Source of the DNA: Lachnospiraceae bacterium
GTDB taxonomy: Bacteria > Bacillota > Clostridia > Lachnospirales > Lachnospiraceae
Direction: 5' to 3'
Assembly (NCBI GenBank): GCA_024691065.1
Contig: JAILOA010000193.1
Coordinates: forward strand, 1 to 5,030
DNA length: 5,030 nt
The notes beneath the pieces are model-generated. The model did no database searches. It saw only the letters and a program-made list of their open reading frames with translations, and was not told the origin of the DNA. Positions 4,676 to 5,030 of the stretch are shown here, piece after piece; positions within the stretch are counted from its first letter, which is position 1, and each line of letters begins with the position of its first letter. A program made the translations under genes and the position numbers.

Positions 4676-4822
4676 TTATAATTTTCTGATTCGCTTCCGG
4701 CCCATAAATTCAGGAACAATTCTATGTCCAATCCCGGAAATTGCTTTAACATATTCCGGAATAAGTAAGCCATTTTCCCCTACGATTAATGCTATCGCAT
4801 ATAAAGTTGGGGAATGATACAT
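4676..4822 (-). CDS. Possible 48-residue small protein after gpmI
   Basis: An ORF starts at ATG 4822-4820, 9 nt after the gpmI stop and in the same frame (with one further TGA between), and ends at TAA 4678-4676. It begins MYHSPTLYAIALIVGENGLL and ends GRKRIRKL. A mildly hydrophobic first half is followed by a strongly basic tail. The terminator begins 35 nt after its stop, so it would be the last frame on the gpmI transcript. Upstream there is only weak AAGAAA and no clear Shine-Dalgarno. I recognise no family, and chance or a decayed gene end are real alternatives. The rest of the 330-bp gap (4502-4831) holds the hairpins and the duplicated unit. Confidence 0.3.
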   Translation of the reverse strand: MYHSPTLYAIALIVGENGLLIPEYVKAISGIGHRIVPEFMGRKRIRKL

Positions 4823-4831
4823 TCAAATCAA

Positions 4832-5030
4832 TTATTTCTTAATAAGAAGTGACTGACCTGTCATTTCTGCAGGCTGCTCCATGCCCATAATTTCAATAAG
4901 TGTAGGTGCGATGTCGCAAAGCTTTCCGCCCTCACGAAGTGTATAAGCAGGATCATAATTATATAATACAAATGGAACCGGGTTGGTTGTATGTGCCGTA
5001 TGTGGAGCGCCGGTCTCATAATCAACCATC
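4832..5030 (-). CDS. gpmI: 2,3-bisphosphoglycerate-independent phosphoglycerate mutase, C-terminal end
   Basis: This is the last 65 residues of the cofactor-independent, Mn2+-dependent mutase that interconverts 3- and 2-phosphoglycerate in glycolysis (EC 5.4.2.12). The visible part begins at an internal Met (MVDYETGAPHTAHTTNPVPF); the gene continues past the right edge, as the whole enzyme is about 510 residues. The PHTAHTTNPVP motif holds a conserved metal-ligand histidine of the phosphatase domain. LREGGKLCDIAPTLIEIMG and PAEMTGQSLL are the standard C-terminal motifs, and the end LLIKK is of normal length. The terminator near 4618-4641 probably serves this gene. Confidence 0.95.
   Translation of the reverse strand, partial: MVDYETGAPHTAHTTNPVPFVLYNYDPAYTLREGGKLCDIAPTLIEIMGMEQPAEMTGQSLLIKK

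Overview
The window looks like chromosomal DNA of a low-GC Firmicute, most likely a clostridial (Lachnospiraceae-like) species. The evidence is strongly AT-rich intergenic DNA, purine-rich AAGGA/GGAGG ribosome binding sites, a GH25 lysozyme of clostridial type, and ThiE, TrmB and GpmI sequences that fit Firmicutes. The family-level placement is inferred from sequence style, not from a search.

Layout from left to right. Positions 1-622 (minus) hold nearly all of thiE (thiamine phosphate synthase); its last few codons lie off the left edge. It has a recognisable promoter at 756-784 and a leader of about 127 nt with a possible 26-codon leader ORF, but no TPP-riboswitch consensus. A 42-bp tandem array (824-1074) then leads straight into the ribosome binding site of a PaaI-type hotdog thioesterase gene (1086-1484, plus). 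A second array with a 20-bp unit (1471-1671) begins inside the last codons of that gene and runs to the ribosome binding site of a membrane-anchored GH25 lysozyme gene (1685-2665, plus). The lysozyme gene converges on trmB (2730-3566, minus), which encodes tRNA m7G46 methyltransferase with an unusual acidic insertion of about 60 residues. Upstream of trmB is a third array (about 36 bp, 3714-3871), then a gene for an HNH nuclease-like protein with a C-terminal transmembrane helix (3887-4501, minus). A 34-bp duplication carrying Shine-Dalgarno and ATG signals lies before it. At the right edge are a UUCG-tetraloop terminator, a possible 48-residue small ORF, and the last 65 codons of gpmI (4832-5030, minus).

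The genes do not form one pathway. They are housekeeping genes (thiE, trmB, gpmI) mixed with a thioesterase, a cell-wall hydrolase and a nuclease-like protein. The most striking property is in the gaps. Nearly every intergenic region is made of a different short tandem repeat, and several units contain copies of gene-boundary signals: a Shine-Dalgarno-like motif plus ATG, or the last codons plus stop of the adjacent gene. Whether this is neutral slippage or a translational or regulatory device cannot be decided from one window.
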